A stretch of 64,000 nucleotides of DNA, from positions 19,500,459-19,564,458 of the forward strand of contig OX388349.1 of NCBI GenBank assembly GCA_947579665.1, read 5' to 3'. The translations under genes and the position numbers were made by a program. Under the pieces are notes generated by a model, which searched no databases, was not told the origin of the DNA, and was given only the letters and a program-made list of their open reading frames with translations. How positions within the stretch are numbered: position 1 is the first letter of the stretch; every line of letters begins with the position of its first letter. The stretch is from Sympetrum striolatum (lineage: Eukaryota; Arthropoda; Insecta; Odonata; Libellulidae). Shown one piece after another: positions 1-11,179 of this stretch.

Positions 1-74
1 CCTTCTAAATTTCCATACTTCTGTTCAATTTGTATTTTATGATACTCTTTGCCAGTTGCAATAGAGTAAGTTAT

Positions 75-323
75 TCCCAAGGAAAAACGGACTTGAAAAA
101 AGTCTGACAGGGCCGGGAATCGAACCCGGGATCTTCCTCTAACCGGGAGGCTGCCTTAGCCATCTAGGATACCCGACCAGAACATTTTAACAAGCCTCCC
201 GGTTGAGGAAGATCCCGGGTTTGATTCCCGGCCCTGTCAGACATTTTTCAAGTCCGTTTTTCCTTGGGAATTTTCCTGGGTGCACGCCCTTATGTGCAAA
301 GTCACCTTAAACCTTTCCTTATT
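75..323 (+). mobile_element. Palindromic tRNA-like retroposon, copy 1
   Basis: A 249-bp element flanked by a perfect 13-bp direct repeat TAGAGTAAGTTAT (62-74 and 324-336), which I read as its target-site duplication. Its first base starts a left arm (75-153) that is the reverse complement of 192-269, with a loop at about 154-191. Each arm carries a tRNA B-box-like GGTTCGATTCC or GGTTTGATTCC. Read on the minus strand, the left arm and loop (about 190-113) look like a whole degraded tRNA with a possible 7-bp acceptor stem containing wobbles and one mismatch. After the right arm comes a single-copy tail, 270-323, with TGGGTGCACGCCCTTATG. The long duplication implies LINE-assisted target-primed insertion. 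It is not a working tRNA because of the inverted duplication and flanking arms. Confidence 0.8.
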
Positions 324-769
324 TAGAGTAAGTTATCTTATATTCATTGTTCTATAACTATAAATGCTATAAAATAACAATGAGGTAACAATTATACTTA
401 TAATAGAATTACAAAATTAATAATCTAACAGCCGCCTCAATAATATAAGAGATAATAACTTAAAAATGCAAATTCTACACTAAATACACATTTGAAAATT
501 ATAACAATCAGGGACATTTATTGTAATAACTGTTATAGTAATTATTTAAATAAAATAACAGTGATTTAACAATTATAGCATTAATAAACTTCTGATAATA
601 GCCATATAAAATAAATAATCTAACAGTCACGTCAACGATAGAACATAGATAATCGTATAAATAGAAAATGCTCCCTAAAAGTGAATGGACAACAGCTAAG
701 GTAATTTAACGTAATAATTATTATGTTGAATAGAGAGATTTTCAACGCATCTACCCTACATAGGTGTTG
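324..769. repeat. AT-rich tract with imperfect direct duplication
   Basis: No gene seen. Two related blocks lie about 180-195 bp apart. ATAAAATAACA, followed closely by TAACAATTATA, occurs near 369 and again near 550. AATAATCTAACAG occurs near 419 and again near 614. The spacing differs slightly between the two pairs, so this is an old duplication with indels. AT content is very high. Confidence 0.45.
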
Positions 770-1030
770 GTGGCTTTTAGGTCGATGATCATCGACCTCC
801 CACGGTTCGACACGCCCTGAGCAGTATTGCACATCTCGTTTATCATCTCGGCCTATTTCGGCATTCATCGCATCACCTTTTCCTTTCCCATTCACGGCCT
901 TTTTTCTCCGTGACAGTGACACTCGGCGACCGATATATTTGGAAACAGTGGCTCCATCTCCCGTCGTTTCCGGTGCCTCGTTATTTGCGCGCGCAATCCG
1001 CCCTTCTTTTGTCTCTCATGGCGAACATGC
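770..1030. other. CpG-rich patch without recognisable gene
   Basis: GC and CpG are visibly higher than in the flanks (for example GCGCGCAATCCGCCC near 989). Short open frames exist on both strands, but none resembles a protein I know and no splice structure stands out. It is the first of several similar patches in the window and could be a regulatory element, a decayed exon or simply less eroded sequence. Confidence 0.35.
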
Positions 1031-1805
1031 TCAGATAAGTAAATACAGCTCTGCCTTTATTATCTGCTCGCAGTCAGATATGAGGAAATGTAAAGGCAAA
1101 TATTTAAAAGCTGCATCTCTGCTTTGCTACCGGGAAATTGCGCTGAGATCCTATGCTTTTTTTCTTTATCGATCTAGGAATAATTACACTATTAGTTGAG
1201 AATTAGAATATTTTCACTCTCTAACCCATCTGCTTCTGCTTAATTGGCTCTCTTTCGCTCATTTATCCTATGTTGCCACATCCACTGCTTGCGAAGGTAA
1301 AAACTCTTAACTATAGGAAAATAAATGCATTATCCTTATTAGAAGTTTTGTAGGAGATTAATGCTACTAGTGGGATAATTTTCCGTTCTCTATTAATTTT
1401 CCGACCTTACTAAAATAGTTAGATTTCGTGGAAAATATTACAACATTTCGTAAATTAAATAGAAGAATAACCGAGATAGTAATGTAAGCTGCCGTGTAAT
1501 TATGAAATGAGGCATAAATTAGTGTACCCCTTCCTCTTCTGACATAACTACGTCTTTTATTGATAAATGCTGTGACCAATGATAAACTTACTGAAAGAAT
1601 AATCACTGCGTGATAATCTTGCTGTAATTCCGTAAAATAAAAAAAATCAGCTAATGAAAATAACTTTACAATGATAATTTTCAACTTTAATTCAGATATT
1701 GAATTTGTACTGTATCTAGTAACCACCTCAATAATTGATTTGTATCAAGTAATTTAGATTTAATGTAGAGATGTTTATGTTGATGTATGTATGTATGTTG
1801 CCGAA
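1031..1805. other. AT-rich stretch, nothing recognised
   Basis: Low-complexity AT-rich DNA. The 119-codon minus-strand open frame at 1367-1726 has no recognisable motif and AT-driven composition. I see no repeat boundary until the LINE remnant that follows. Confidence 0.5.
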
Positions 1806-2810
1806 GTCTCAATGGCAATTTCCAATCCTGTGATTAATGCACCGAAATTGAACAAGTTAGTGACATAAAATATTTGGGGATTAATATAGACTGTAATTGG
1901 AAAAGCCACATAAATAAATTAAAATTAGAATTGATCTCCGCCACTAGAAAATTGTATCTGTTGAGATATTTTTGTCCGTTATCAGTCCTAAAGATCGTTT
2001 ACTTTTCTCTTGTGAACTTGAGGTTACAGTATGGAATTGCGTGCTGGAAAGGTGCTTACTCCACAAATATTAAGCCACTTCTGGTTTTTCCCAAAAAAGG
2101 GTGTTATGGGTAATGACACGAGCCTTATTCTCGGTGGATTCCTTTCCTATATTTAAAAAAGTTGAATAGCTTACCTCTACGGAATTTGTTTTCTTATGAG
2201 GTTTTGCTATTTTTTTACGACCGTAGTGGAGAACTTGTAAAACCCAGATTCTATTCCCTAAAACAAAATATAATATTGTTTTACCTAAACCAAATAATGA
2301 AATTTTATCGTCGATCATTTCTTTATCTTGGCCTTAAATTGTTTGTTTCCCTACCTTTGAATATACTTTTTGGTGTAGATAAAGAAAGAATTTTTTTTTA
2401 AACTTGTTAAAGAATGATTATTCGAGAACAAGGAGGTGGAATATTTGTTTAAAAGAAATGAGTAGATTTCTTTTGTTTGGATGGAGAAATTATACTTGTG
2501 TTACTTTATTTTGTAATGCGCATGTTATGATTGCCTGTATTTGTTCCGGCATTTTCAATGTTTTTCCCCATTTTTTATTTTTCTTACTGATTATTTTTGT
2601 ATCCAGTTTTAATGTTTGTGAAGTGACTTGTCAATAGCGGCGCAGCGACTGTACATACTTTTGTTAGACCAGAAGAGTCGTTTAACCCCAAACAGGATGT
2701 TATCCTAGGGGGGAGTTAATGTCCCTCGATTTTAATTTTCGTCATATTTACTTATGTGTATGAGTTTATATGGGGAACAAATAAATAATTTAAAAATTAA
2801 TAATAAATGT
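1806..2810 (+). mobile_element. LINE 3' end with decayed reverse-transcriptase C-terminus (family C)
   Basis: The reading frame from about 1844 gives the C-terminal thumb-side part of a non-LTR reverse transcriptase: IKYLGINID, then SHINKLK, then an LRLQYGIACW block, as in jockey/I-type elements. Upstream in the same frame a cysteine-containing stretch is broken by a stop codon. After about 2090 the match continues in another frame (KKVLWVMTRA, then LPLRNLFSYEVLLFF, then RRSFLYLGLKLF), so at least one frameshift lies in the A-rich run near 2090-2100. The catalytic palm is absent, so the copy is 5' truncated and dead. An untranslated 3' part runs to an AATAAATAATTT-type A-rich tail at 2780-2810. 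A rolling-circle-type element begins immediately after it. Confidence 0.8.
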
Positions 2811-3578
2811 AACATTTAAAAATCTGATGTGGCCAGCACATGACTTTCTCCATATATAAGATGTAAATATTTATCTACGACAATAATTTCGAACTATATA
2901 TTCCATCTAAACTTTGAATATGAGTGATTAATATATATATTATTATCTTTTACGTCAAAAACATTATAAATAATGTTTTTCAGGACATGTTCAATGAAAA
3001 ACGATCAAGTGGCCTTTCGCCCAGAGCACTGTGCAGTGTTGTCGAAAATTCGTTATTATTATCGGGGGAGCAAATTGTTGCAAGGTTTTATTTCAGGTTC
3101 CTCTTCAGAAACCTTCAAAGAATAACGTGGTATAAATATCTTCATGTCCCTCGGAGTCCGTCTCAACTATTTTCCTCGCTTAAGGTAAAAAGTTTCTCTA
3201 AAACGAGAGTCCGCCATTTTGTTGCATAAAATATGCAATTATTCATTTGCAATCATTAAAATATAGGTTGTAAAAGATAAAGTACAGGCTTATAACGCGG
3301 CGTTGTTTTTTATCCAATAACTTACTTTAAATGGATTCAGCATCGTTTTGAAGTTGAAGAATTTCTCGAAAAATCGAAGACCGGCATTTTTCGCAAAATT
3401 TGGTCAACTTTGACCCCCTGTAGAATTGTAACGCGTGAGAATCAAGAGAAATTATTTCGCAGATATATGCAAAATTTATACAAGAATGACCATGCGAAGT
3501 TTCAAATTCCGCACTCAAAAAAACCACTTTCGTATTTTTGGCCAGCTTTTCTCGATTCTAGCCCACTGTGCAGCGCCC

Positions 3579-4210
3579 AGAGCGCCCACAACGTACATAA
3601 TCAGCAACTTCCGGTTTATAAGTATTTCACAAATAACTCCTACACAATCAGTGATAAAAAAATGTATCATACATAAGTCATAGTAAATTACATTTTCTAA
3701 AACTTTTATAAATAATAGTATATACCTAAATATCATATTTATGGAGATATTTTGAAAACCGGAAATGAGCTTTGAAGAATGAAGCTCGACTCCCGGTTAA
3801 CCGATTTTCTCCAAAATCTAATCAACTCTAAAAACACAAACCAATATACTATACATTAAATGTGGTGTTGATCCGACAAATACTTTTTATGTTAGAGCGC
3901 CCACAAAGTACATAATCAGCTACTTCCGGTTGATCAGTATTTCACGAATAACTCCTAATCAACCGGTGATACAAAAATATGTTAAATACAAAAGTTATAG
4001 TAAAACGCATTATCTAAAACTTTTATCTGGTATACAATATACCTATATGTCATATTTATGGAGATATTTTGAAAACCGGAAATGAGCTTTGACGAATGAA
4101 GCTCGACTTCCGGTTTACCGATTTACTTGAAAAACTAATCAACTCTGACAGCACACACTACAGTACTACATATGAATTTTGGTATTGATACGACCAATAG
4201 TTTTCACGTT
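3579..4210 (+). repeat. Two ~315-bp tandem units inside HINE-like copy 1
   Basis: The phrase AGAGCGCCCACAA starts units at 3579 and 3894. A third degraded start (AGAGGGCCCA) at 4211 leads into the CA microsatellite, giving periods of 315 and 317 bp. Each unit contains an ACTTCCGGTT word, a TAACTCCTA block, TATTTATGGAGATATTTTG, and the pair ACCGGAAATGAGCTTTGA / GAAGCTCGAC followed by CCGGTT. Confidence 0.75.
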
Positions 4211-4223
4211 AGAGGGCCCATTG

Positions 4224-4224
<1 letters not shown>

Positions 4225-4263
<39 letters not shown>

Positions 4264-4266
4264 ACA
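4225..4266 (+). repeat. CA dinucleotide microsatellite in HINE-like copy 1
   Basis: An almost pure (CA)n run ending in CACAGACAT. The same position in other copies holds (GT)n on the opposite strand or (CAGA)n, so the microsatellite position is a property of the element and not of the host site. Confidence 0.95.
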
Positions 4267-4397
4267 GACATCATTCCAAAAATGGTCAAAACGTGTTCTA
4301 GGGACCCCAAAACATGTATTTCCGTTGAAATCTCGAAGTCGATTTTTTTCATGAAAACAATACTTTCTCTATACTTCGTATATGGAGAAAGTAAAAA

Positions 4398-7300
4398 GGA
4401 GATATATCTATTGTAGTAGTGCTTTCATTGTAGCAAGGAGATATCTGTATTGCTGTAATTAGTAGCATTGTATTATCGCAATGATTGTTGTTCATATTAT
4501 TTCATAATTGTGCAGTATTGTAAGCAATTACGTTACCGCTCGACTATTTCTCCACCTATAACGAATTAAACCATCTAATAATATAACTGCAATAGAATAG
4601 TAGTAAAGGCTAGGAGAATTCTACTTCTACTTAGACAAGACTGTCTTCTTCTTCAGACGCAATTGTAACTACTTTCAGAAATAATTACTGTTATATTCGC
4701 ATAGCTAAAGGATGTAATAAACGATAAGCAATAGAAATTAGTATCACTAGAGTATTATAATCATGAGAGGAAGACCGAGAAAATGCTGGTTGAATGAGGT
4801 GAATGACATGCTGAAGAAAAGCACCTCGCGTTGCGAATGTAGATGAATGTATGATATGGTCTATTGAGGAAATGAAGGATGAAAATGTATCGATGTAAAT
4901 ATACATGCATGAATAGTGTAAATATGGGTAATAACACAAAAAGAGGGAATGGGGATGGAGTTATTTATAGGAATGTGTGCATTTATACTGACTGCGAATG
5001 ATTACAGTAGTTGGAAGAGGGATGATGGTCGTCAAGGTAATACCTTCCGAAAGGGATCCTTTACGGGTGGTCCAGCACATTTTGAAAGGAGAGATTGAGA
5101 TACATCTGGCGTTCGGAACACGTGTAGAGTACGTGTTCGAAAGATCGCCGTTCTTCTTTGAAGTTCTCTTTTGTGAGCTGCCGAAAATTTCACGTGAACC
5201 ATTTGGTGTTTGACGGACCAACTTTCCAAGGCTCAAAGAATATATTCCGAGGGAGCGAGGAAAAGGCCAGCAGATGCAGGAATTCCTTAAGAGAAAACCT
5301 ATCCCGTGGATCAATGAAATGAAAAACTCGGAAAATACATTTTTATTTGAACTGTTCATTTACTCACAATTTAAGTGATAATTACATTTAGCGTTTAATG
5401 GTTAATTCACAATTTGCAATTAATAATGATTAGTTTTCGTACAATTTCTTTGATCAACAACTCAATTAAATTATACTAGTGTTGTAAAATGTATTAATAA
5501 TAATTATCGGAATTAAATTCTAGTTTCATTGTTTAGTTAATTGATTTGTTGAATGCAATTATTATGACTTCATTTTTCCAATCTATTGTTGAATGGAATA
5601 CTTTGCTCGTATTGATTGTTGCAATTTTATACCTGTATTATTATTGAATTAGATTGCTAAATCTATGGTTTATCACTTATAATTGCATATTTTATTTAAT
5701 TAGTCAATTCGCGTTGCATTCACGTGTAGCGATAAACCATGCTTTTAATGCTTATGAAGAGTTTTCTTCGACTGTATAAGAAATAAAGAGTTAGAGAGAT
5801 TCTCCGAAGTCCCTTCGGCGTAGTATATCCAAGCTACGAGTTGAACTTTCCTTTCGTTGTAAGGAAAACAATAGAAGGTCAAAAAGCGAATGGAATCCGA
5901 GGAAGTTCCTTAAAAAGAATTTATCGGCATCGAAGAGAGAGAAATCTCGGCATCTTGTGAGAGCGATTGAATACTCTGATATCAAGAGAGGCTTTGATCT
6001 AGAAGATGTAAGAAAACGGAGATATCAAGCAAAGAGTTTAACAAACAGGCTCGCATTATCGCCACAGAGAGAATCGGTCTGTGAATGAGGGAGATATTAC
6101 TATGAGCACGGCTGATGTCCCTCGTGGGTGTGAAACGTGGAAATCGAAAAGGAATGAGAACAGGAGGTTAAAGATTTACAAACATTGTTGCCAATAGAGA
6201 AAAAGAGAAAACAAGGCATCAAGTGTAAATATAATAACAGATTAAGTTGTTTATTGAAGGGAGAGGAGTATCATCAGAAAGAATACAGCTACGTTCTTCA
6301 TCGAATTCTGTTACAATATCTAAGAAATATTCTTTTTGAGGTTATCACCATAACTTATCCTCTTATACGTTTTACTTTTCCTTGTACAGACTGAATGGAT
6401 TTATTATCAAATAATAGAAGAGCATTAGTGATAGGTCGATTGTTGGTGGTTTTTGTTTAAAGTAGAACTTTTTTTAAAGTTTTTGTTTTGTAAAAATATA
6501 AATATAGTACAAAACTAAGTGGAAGGACAAATTTATATATAGTACTCATGCCACACTTAATAAAGAGAAAGAACGAACATGGTTTCGATGAAAAGTATAA
6601 TCTTCAGGTGTAAAATTTTAAGTTTTTAAATATTATTGTATTATTATTACTTGTTTATCATTGTAGTTATTGTGATGATTTTAATATTTATAATATTTTA
6701 AATTGGAATTATTCTTGTAATTTTTCACATCATTATGGCCCAATACATCTAAACCGTGACTAACCGTAAACTAAATTTCTTTATATGAAGTAAGGTATAT
6801 AAATAAACGTATTATTTCACTTGCTTTTGTCATGGATTTCCACCAGGTCCTGGTCTCTACCGTCGATGTTATAAATATACGAATCACCTCCTCGTACATA
6901 AATACACATATGACCTCCAATTGTTAGAACATGAAAATATGAATTCCTTTGCACATTAAACAGCAAACTGTGAATTGAATCAATTTGCAAGAAATTGCCG
7001 AAACAAAGGAACGCGTAATTTGGACGACTTGAGTCAAATGTGGCATTAAACTCCGCATAAGACGTCGTTCCTTCCCTAATTCAATCGGAGGTACAATTCC
7101 GTTGCATTTTAATAAGGGCTCCCTTTGTGTAATAGATGCGGGTCTCTTGACCTCAATAAAACAACCTTCCTTGCGTGCCCGAATTCTTTTGAGATGCAAA
7201 TTCCGAGGGATGCGTATTTTTAAAACGTCCCTCACGCTGACCCGTACATTCATATCTTCTTATCCGCTTTGTTTCAGAGGATATTAAGGCATCAGGGACG

Positions 7301-8235
7301 GAGGCGGAAATTGCGGGAAGTTTGCGGATTGTTTTTTTTATTTCTCGCCTTTTTACGAATGGAAATGTAGAAAGGACATTTTGCCACATAATGCATGGTT
7401 GGGTCAGCATGTATTTGCGTTTGCGGGGAGGTGGAGTTATTGACCTCCTCGAAGTGAAGATTAGCCGTTTCTTTCATTGTTAACCTCCTTTAACGTTATA
7501 TTGTTATATGTCAATCATTATTGATAGTGATTATTGTTTCATTGTTGTGTATGTCATTATGTTACAAGATCTCGGCGTCAATTATTGTTACAAAAGCAAC
7601 TTAATTGCAATCTTGCCAGCAAAAATTATTATCATTCTATTTTTTCTCTTCTAAAGGTAAAATGTACTGGGCTAATTTTGATTACAGAAAAATTAGTTCA
7701 GATTTACTTATTGATTTGTTAATTTTCTTATTTTTTTCAAATTCTTTTCATTTCTTGTCACTTCGGCACTACTTGTTTCTTGCTTATTTTTATACGGTGA
7801 GCTCCGAGCTGTTTTCGAAATGAATTTTATAATACTCTGTGAAATCATTCTTTTGTGCTATTGAAGTTCTGTCGACAAACAATTATACAAATTTTTAAAC
7901 ATTGATTCATTTATTTAGCATTACCTATTGGCTATTTTATATCCCATATGTGCTGGTAATAATGGCTTGGGAATATGGATCAATAAGTACGCTGTTTTTT
8001 TTGACAAGTGGCGTTGTTGTGGATACTAGGCAATGCCTTATTGTGCTGACATTTTTCAAAGAACACAATTCAATATTTCAGGATGATTCAACGGTTAATA
8101 ATCACTAGTCGGTGACTAGTATTAAATCCAGTCGTTGTTTTTCGATAAATTAGAGGTATAGCAATGTTGGTTTACAAATCGATTAAACACTGACGGAATA
8201 TTCATAAAAAGAAATATCTTTGTAATGGCACATTC
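4398..8235. other. Long AT-rich intergenic stretch
   Basis: No recognisable gene or repeat boundary. A minus-strand open frame of 132 codons (4961-5359) lies in a slightly GC-richer part but has no motif I recognise. ATTGTTG-like words recur near 4430-4560, 5530-5640 and 7500-7600. A short CpG-richer zone at about 7080-7320 has open frames on both strands and no family resemblance. Confidence 0.5.
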
Positions 8236-8290
8236 AAGTTTGCACACTAGTTTGCAATTGCACACAAGTTTGCAATTGTACACATTGCAC
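8236..8290. repeat. Short imperfect tandem repeat, ~21-bp unit
   Basis: Three successive near-copies of a GTTTGCAATTGCACACAA-like unit. Probably a small minisatellite; no coding meaning seen. Confidence 0.6.
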
Positions 8291-9635
8291 TATGTCAAGT
8301 TTTTCCGACTAAATTACTAAAGAATACATTACAAGATGTAAGCATTCTTTCAAACTTATCAGTTATTTTCCTCGTTACGATTAACATAGTTGTATTTTGG
8401 AAATTGTATAAAGCACATTTTACAAGGACAGACTCCACAGATAGATTAGTTTAGACCGGTGCCGTCAACGGGTTCACATCTATTGAAATCTCTTTCTTCA
8501 GATGTAATTTTTCAAGTTTCTCTCATTTTGCGCTGTTCCAAAATGTTTTCCGCATGTTATGATGTTGCTTAAGGGATGTGATGATTGCAGGAAATGATAA
8601 CTCAGCTTTCTTGATTCAAACAAACAAATTCTCTGAGAAGCCACGATCTCTTGGTAAAGCTAGCTTTTGAATCCGTATACCCTGCACATCTCTTGACCCT
8701 TACCAACAATAAGCTACATCTTACCCATCCCTCATCTCTCTTGAAATTATATTCAGCGTCATGTTTACTTCACTCCTACATTCTACATAAATTCCTCCTC
8801 AACATTTCCGATTCCTTCCTACAGCTGTTATGTTAATACCTGCAGAACATTAGTAGGCCTCCGCAGGCCAGCTGATTGGAGTATGAGGCCCGCAAACGAG
8901 CTGCCCTCGGATGACCGGGCAATAAGTATCCTTTGGATGCGGGTGGCCAATTTTAGACGATGCTTTCCCACGAGTTGACCTAGGTCAGGGTACTTTTTCA
9001 AACTCCCAACCTTTTAATAGGTCACGAACTGAATGAAACGTTTTCCGAGAATGTGGACCTACCAAACTTATATAAGTATGCTCCCTCACGGCAGGATCCA
9101 CAAAATCTCCGTTTAATGCCATCACTTTAGTTTCCTAATTCCCATGTTTCATCACACAGTTCTTTTCTTTGTATTCATTTTGTATTTTCCCGCATCCTAC
9201 CTCATGTTACCATAGTAACATCTCTCAATGTTTGACCAACCGATTTCTTCTGCCTTTGCTTTATTGCTTCAATCAAAACCTTTTCTTCCTCGCCATCACT
9301 TCCTTGTTTGTTTCGCCATAAAAGCTGGTCATCTTTCTCCATTCTCCGTCCAACACAATAATTGGAGTCTTCCTTTATTTTGATGTCAGCCTTTACCAGT
9401 GTCCACATTTCATATATTTAAAGGAAGATATTTAAGATTAAGGAGTCTACTTAAGATTGAGATATTATCAGTCTTTTCCATATTAAAGTCTTTCATCTTC
9501 TTTTCCCTTTGCTTCCAGAAATTAAAGCTCCCTTGGCTCCTGATATTCCTCTTCTAATAATAAAATCCGTACGCCTTCATCTCACAAAAGTATAGAACCC
9601 GAGTTGTTGTCTTCATCCAGTTTATACAGTTTTTC
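8291..9635. other. AT-rich stretch, nothing recognised
   Basis: Short open frames only. A moderately GC-rich part near 8860-8990 (GCAGGCCAGCTG and similar) matched no other segment I compared. Confidence 0.45.
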
Positions 9636-9745
9636 CTACCTATTTATATATTAATAGCGAAGTGTCCGTATGTCCGTCTGTCTGTCTTCCCCCTCTCTAT
9701 TTTGGAAACGGTAAGGTGTAGAGATACGAGGTAAACTGCGTTGGA
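9636..9745 (+). mobile_element. Possible Helitron-like 5' segment
   Basis: ATATATTAATAGCGAAGTG followed by TCCGTCTGTCTGTC and TTTTGGAAACGGTAAGGTG resembles the start of insect Helitron copies (TC-TA-rich start, GCGAAGTG, TCTG repeats). No 3' end was found, so this rests on pattern memory alone. Confidence 0.25.
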
Positions 9746-9782
9746 TTCCTACCAACTAAACCCTAGGGAAAACTATTTTCAT

Positions 9783-9812
9783 TTCCGGAGTCTCCCGGAT
9801 TCGAACTCAGGA
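9783..9812 (-). mobile_element. Isolated tRNA B-box-like fragment
   Basis: The minus strand reads GAGTTCGAATCCGGGAGAC, a good B box with part of a T-stem. No A box or flanking duplication was identified, so it is at most a SINE scrap. Confidence 0.3.
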
Positions 9813-9844
9813 ACCCATAATTCGTTTCCATTTAAAATACATGT

Positions 9845-10425
9845 CTATGTCTATGTAAGAACCCTGCAAGCCGCCTTTCGGTGTATGGCAGGGAGTGCAA
9901 GCACCTTAACTCTATTTTCCTAAACGGTTGCTTTCGCGAATACTTCGCGGAAAAAATGAATTTTTGATCGATTCGTTCAAGCGTCTATTTCCCTGATATT
10001 TCTGGCAGTATCAGAACGGCCCATATAACAGGGAGGTCGCATTATATCGGTTACATCATCTGAAAACGTAATTTCTCTGAACTTATTTAATAAATTTAGC
10101 CTTTGAATTAGTCTTTTATCTTCTAATGATTCCCATCCTGCGTTCTGTAACACCTGAGTGACACTCGCTGTTTTATCGTAGCAATTCTTCACATATCGTA
10201 TCGCCTTTCGTTTTACTTTTTCTAAATCCCGAATATGACATTTCTCGGCGGGGTCCCATACACTGCATGCATACTCAAGGTGAGGCCTAACTAACGCTAA
10301 GTAACATCGCTCGCGAACTTTTTCTTCGCTTCTACCGACTATTCCTTTAACGAAGCCGATTTTCTTAAACTTTTCCGTAAACCTCATTTTTATCGCTTGC
10401 AGGCTTTGTTTCTTTCGCAAAATTA
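9845..10425 (-). mobile_element. LINE 3' end with reverse-transcriptase C-terminus (family A, RPHLEYA type)
   Basis: The open minus-strand frame at 10420-9977 (147 codons) matches the end of CR1/L2/jockey-like reverse transcriptases: a KKIGFVKGIVG stretch, then ALVRPHLEYACSVWDP, a KVKRKAIRYVKNCYDKTAS block and a GWESLEDKR block, ending at a stop codon. The palm domain is missing, so it is a 5'-truncated, probably dead insert. Beyond the stop, the 3' part (9976-9845) reads CTCCCTGCCATACACCG, then GGCGGCTTGCAGGG, and ends in a short (ATGTCT)n-like tail near 9840-9855, as expected of a LINE 3' terminus. A second copy of this 3' end lies at 42061-42135. Confidence 0.85.
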
Positions 10426-10830
10426 AATTAATAACACAAGTCGTACAAAGTCTAAACTACTATCAAATGAAAGGAAATTGAACAAAGATTCTTATGCTTG
10501 TTTTCTTTCTATAATTACCTGACGTTCTCTTTGTAAAATCGATACCTTTAGATACTCTGACGTTTATTTTCATTTCAAAGTCCATTTCATTCATTTTCTA
10601 TTTATTAATTCATTTATTCATTTTCTGCTAACTTGTCTAGTACTTATGTTGCTTTCTGCTGTCATCTCTTTAGTATAATATTTGTCATTTGACTAACGCT
10701 GCTGGAAGAAATTAACTTTTCAATTACATATCTATCAGTTGTACATACTATTTGCTTAATAATATGATCGTAACTGAATAAGAGAGTATTTCGTAATTGT
10801 AGATGTGCAATTTTTTCACTTGAGGCATTC
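10426..10830. other. AT-rich stretch, nothing recognised
   Basis: No repeat or coding signal between the LINE 5' truncation point and the CTC-type repeat. Confidence 0.45.
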
Positions 10831-10913
10831 TAGCTTTGCAAGGAAAACAAGGGTCAACTACCTCACTCCTCATCTTGCATTGAATGTCTCATTTTTTCTT
10901 CAAAGCTTTTCTT
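10831..10913 (+). repeat. CTC-type dispersed repeat, copy 1
   Basis: Contains GCAAGGAAAACAAGGG then ACCTCACTCCTCATCTTGC, and ends near CTCATTTTTTC. It belongs to a family of eight copies here sharing about 60 bp (others at 22763, 24249, 43862, 43977, 46588, 55450 and 62790). No class can be assigned. Confidence 0.7.
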
Positions 10914-10948
10914 AACTGTTTGTGAAGGGGTTGAGACTCAAAATACAC

Positions 10949-11068
10949 GGAAATGATTAACAATCTTGGTAATTTCCCAAATAAAAATTTATTGTTGTGG
11001 AAATTACTAAGTTTGTTTTTTCATTTCTAATGTCGCTCCACGAAGTACGACCAGAGAATTTACATTTC
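10949..11068 (+). mobile_element. Hairpin retroposon, copy D (core deleted)
   Basis: A 120-bp element between perfect 13-bp direct repeats ACTCAAAATACAC (10936-10948 and 11069-11081). The left arm starts with GAAATGA at 10950; the right arm ends with TCATTTC at 11021-11027. Both include TAATTTCC / GGAAATTA. The 41-nt tail 11028-11068 has CTCCACGAAGTACGACC, the family signature. The GACCGGTTTCG centre present in the other three copies is missing, so this is an internally deleted but retroposed form. Confidence 0.8.
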
Positions 11069-11179
11069 ACTCAAAATACACCCTTTCCATACTATTTTGT
11101 GTAAACTCTTTTCAGAAACACAGCAGATAGGTCGTTTGCGAATGTTAATATCTAGTGCGAAAGTGAATTTCTATGCTAA

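Larger units (their letters stand above)
2821..4397 (+). mobile_element. Non-autonomous Helentron/HINE-like element, copy 1
   Basis: One of four related copies. The left end reads AAAAATCTGATGTGGCC, with ACTTTCTCCATATA just inside it (2843-2856). The reverse complement TATATGGAGAAAGT lies at 4379-4392 as one side of a terminal hairpin (4362-4392), and the copy ends in GTAAAAA. A CA microsatellite sits near the 3' end at 4225-4266. Subterminal inverted repeats, a microsatellite and a 3' stem-loop are the layout of DINE-1/HINE elements mobilised by Helentrons; the assignment rests on structure only. It has no coding capacity. The interior carries about 315-bp tandem units. Confidence 0.65.

Noticed and set aside
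100..240. Real tRNA gene (good B box, possible acceptor stem)
   Set aside because: It lies inside a palindrome with a target duplication and a SINE tail; the anticodon arm is irregular and the second arm repeats only the 3' half.
4172..4354. Thr-His repeat peptide
   Set aside because: It is translation of the CA microsatellite in a HINE-like element; the reverse-strand Val-Cys-type frame at 26.3 kb has the same origin.
4961..5359. 132-codon minus-strand open frame as a gene
   Set aside because: No motif, no homology I can recall, overlapping plus-strand frame of similar quality; expected by chance at this size and composition.
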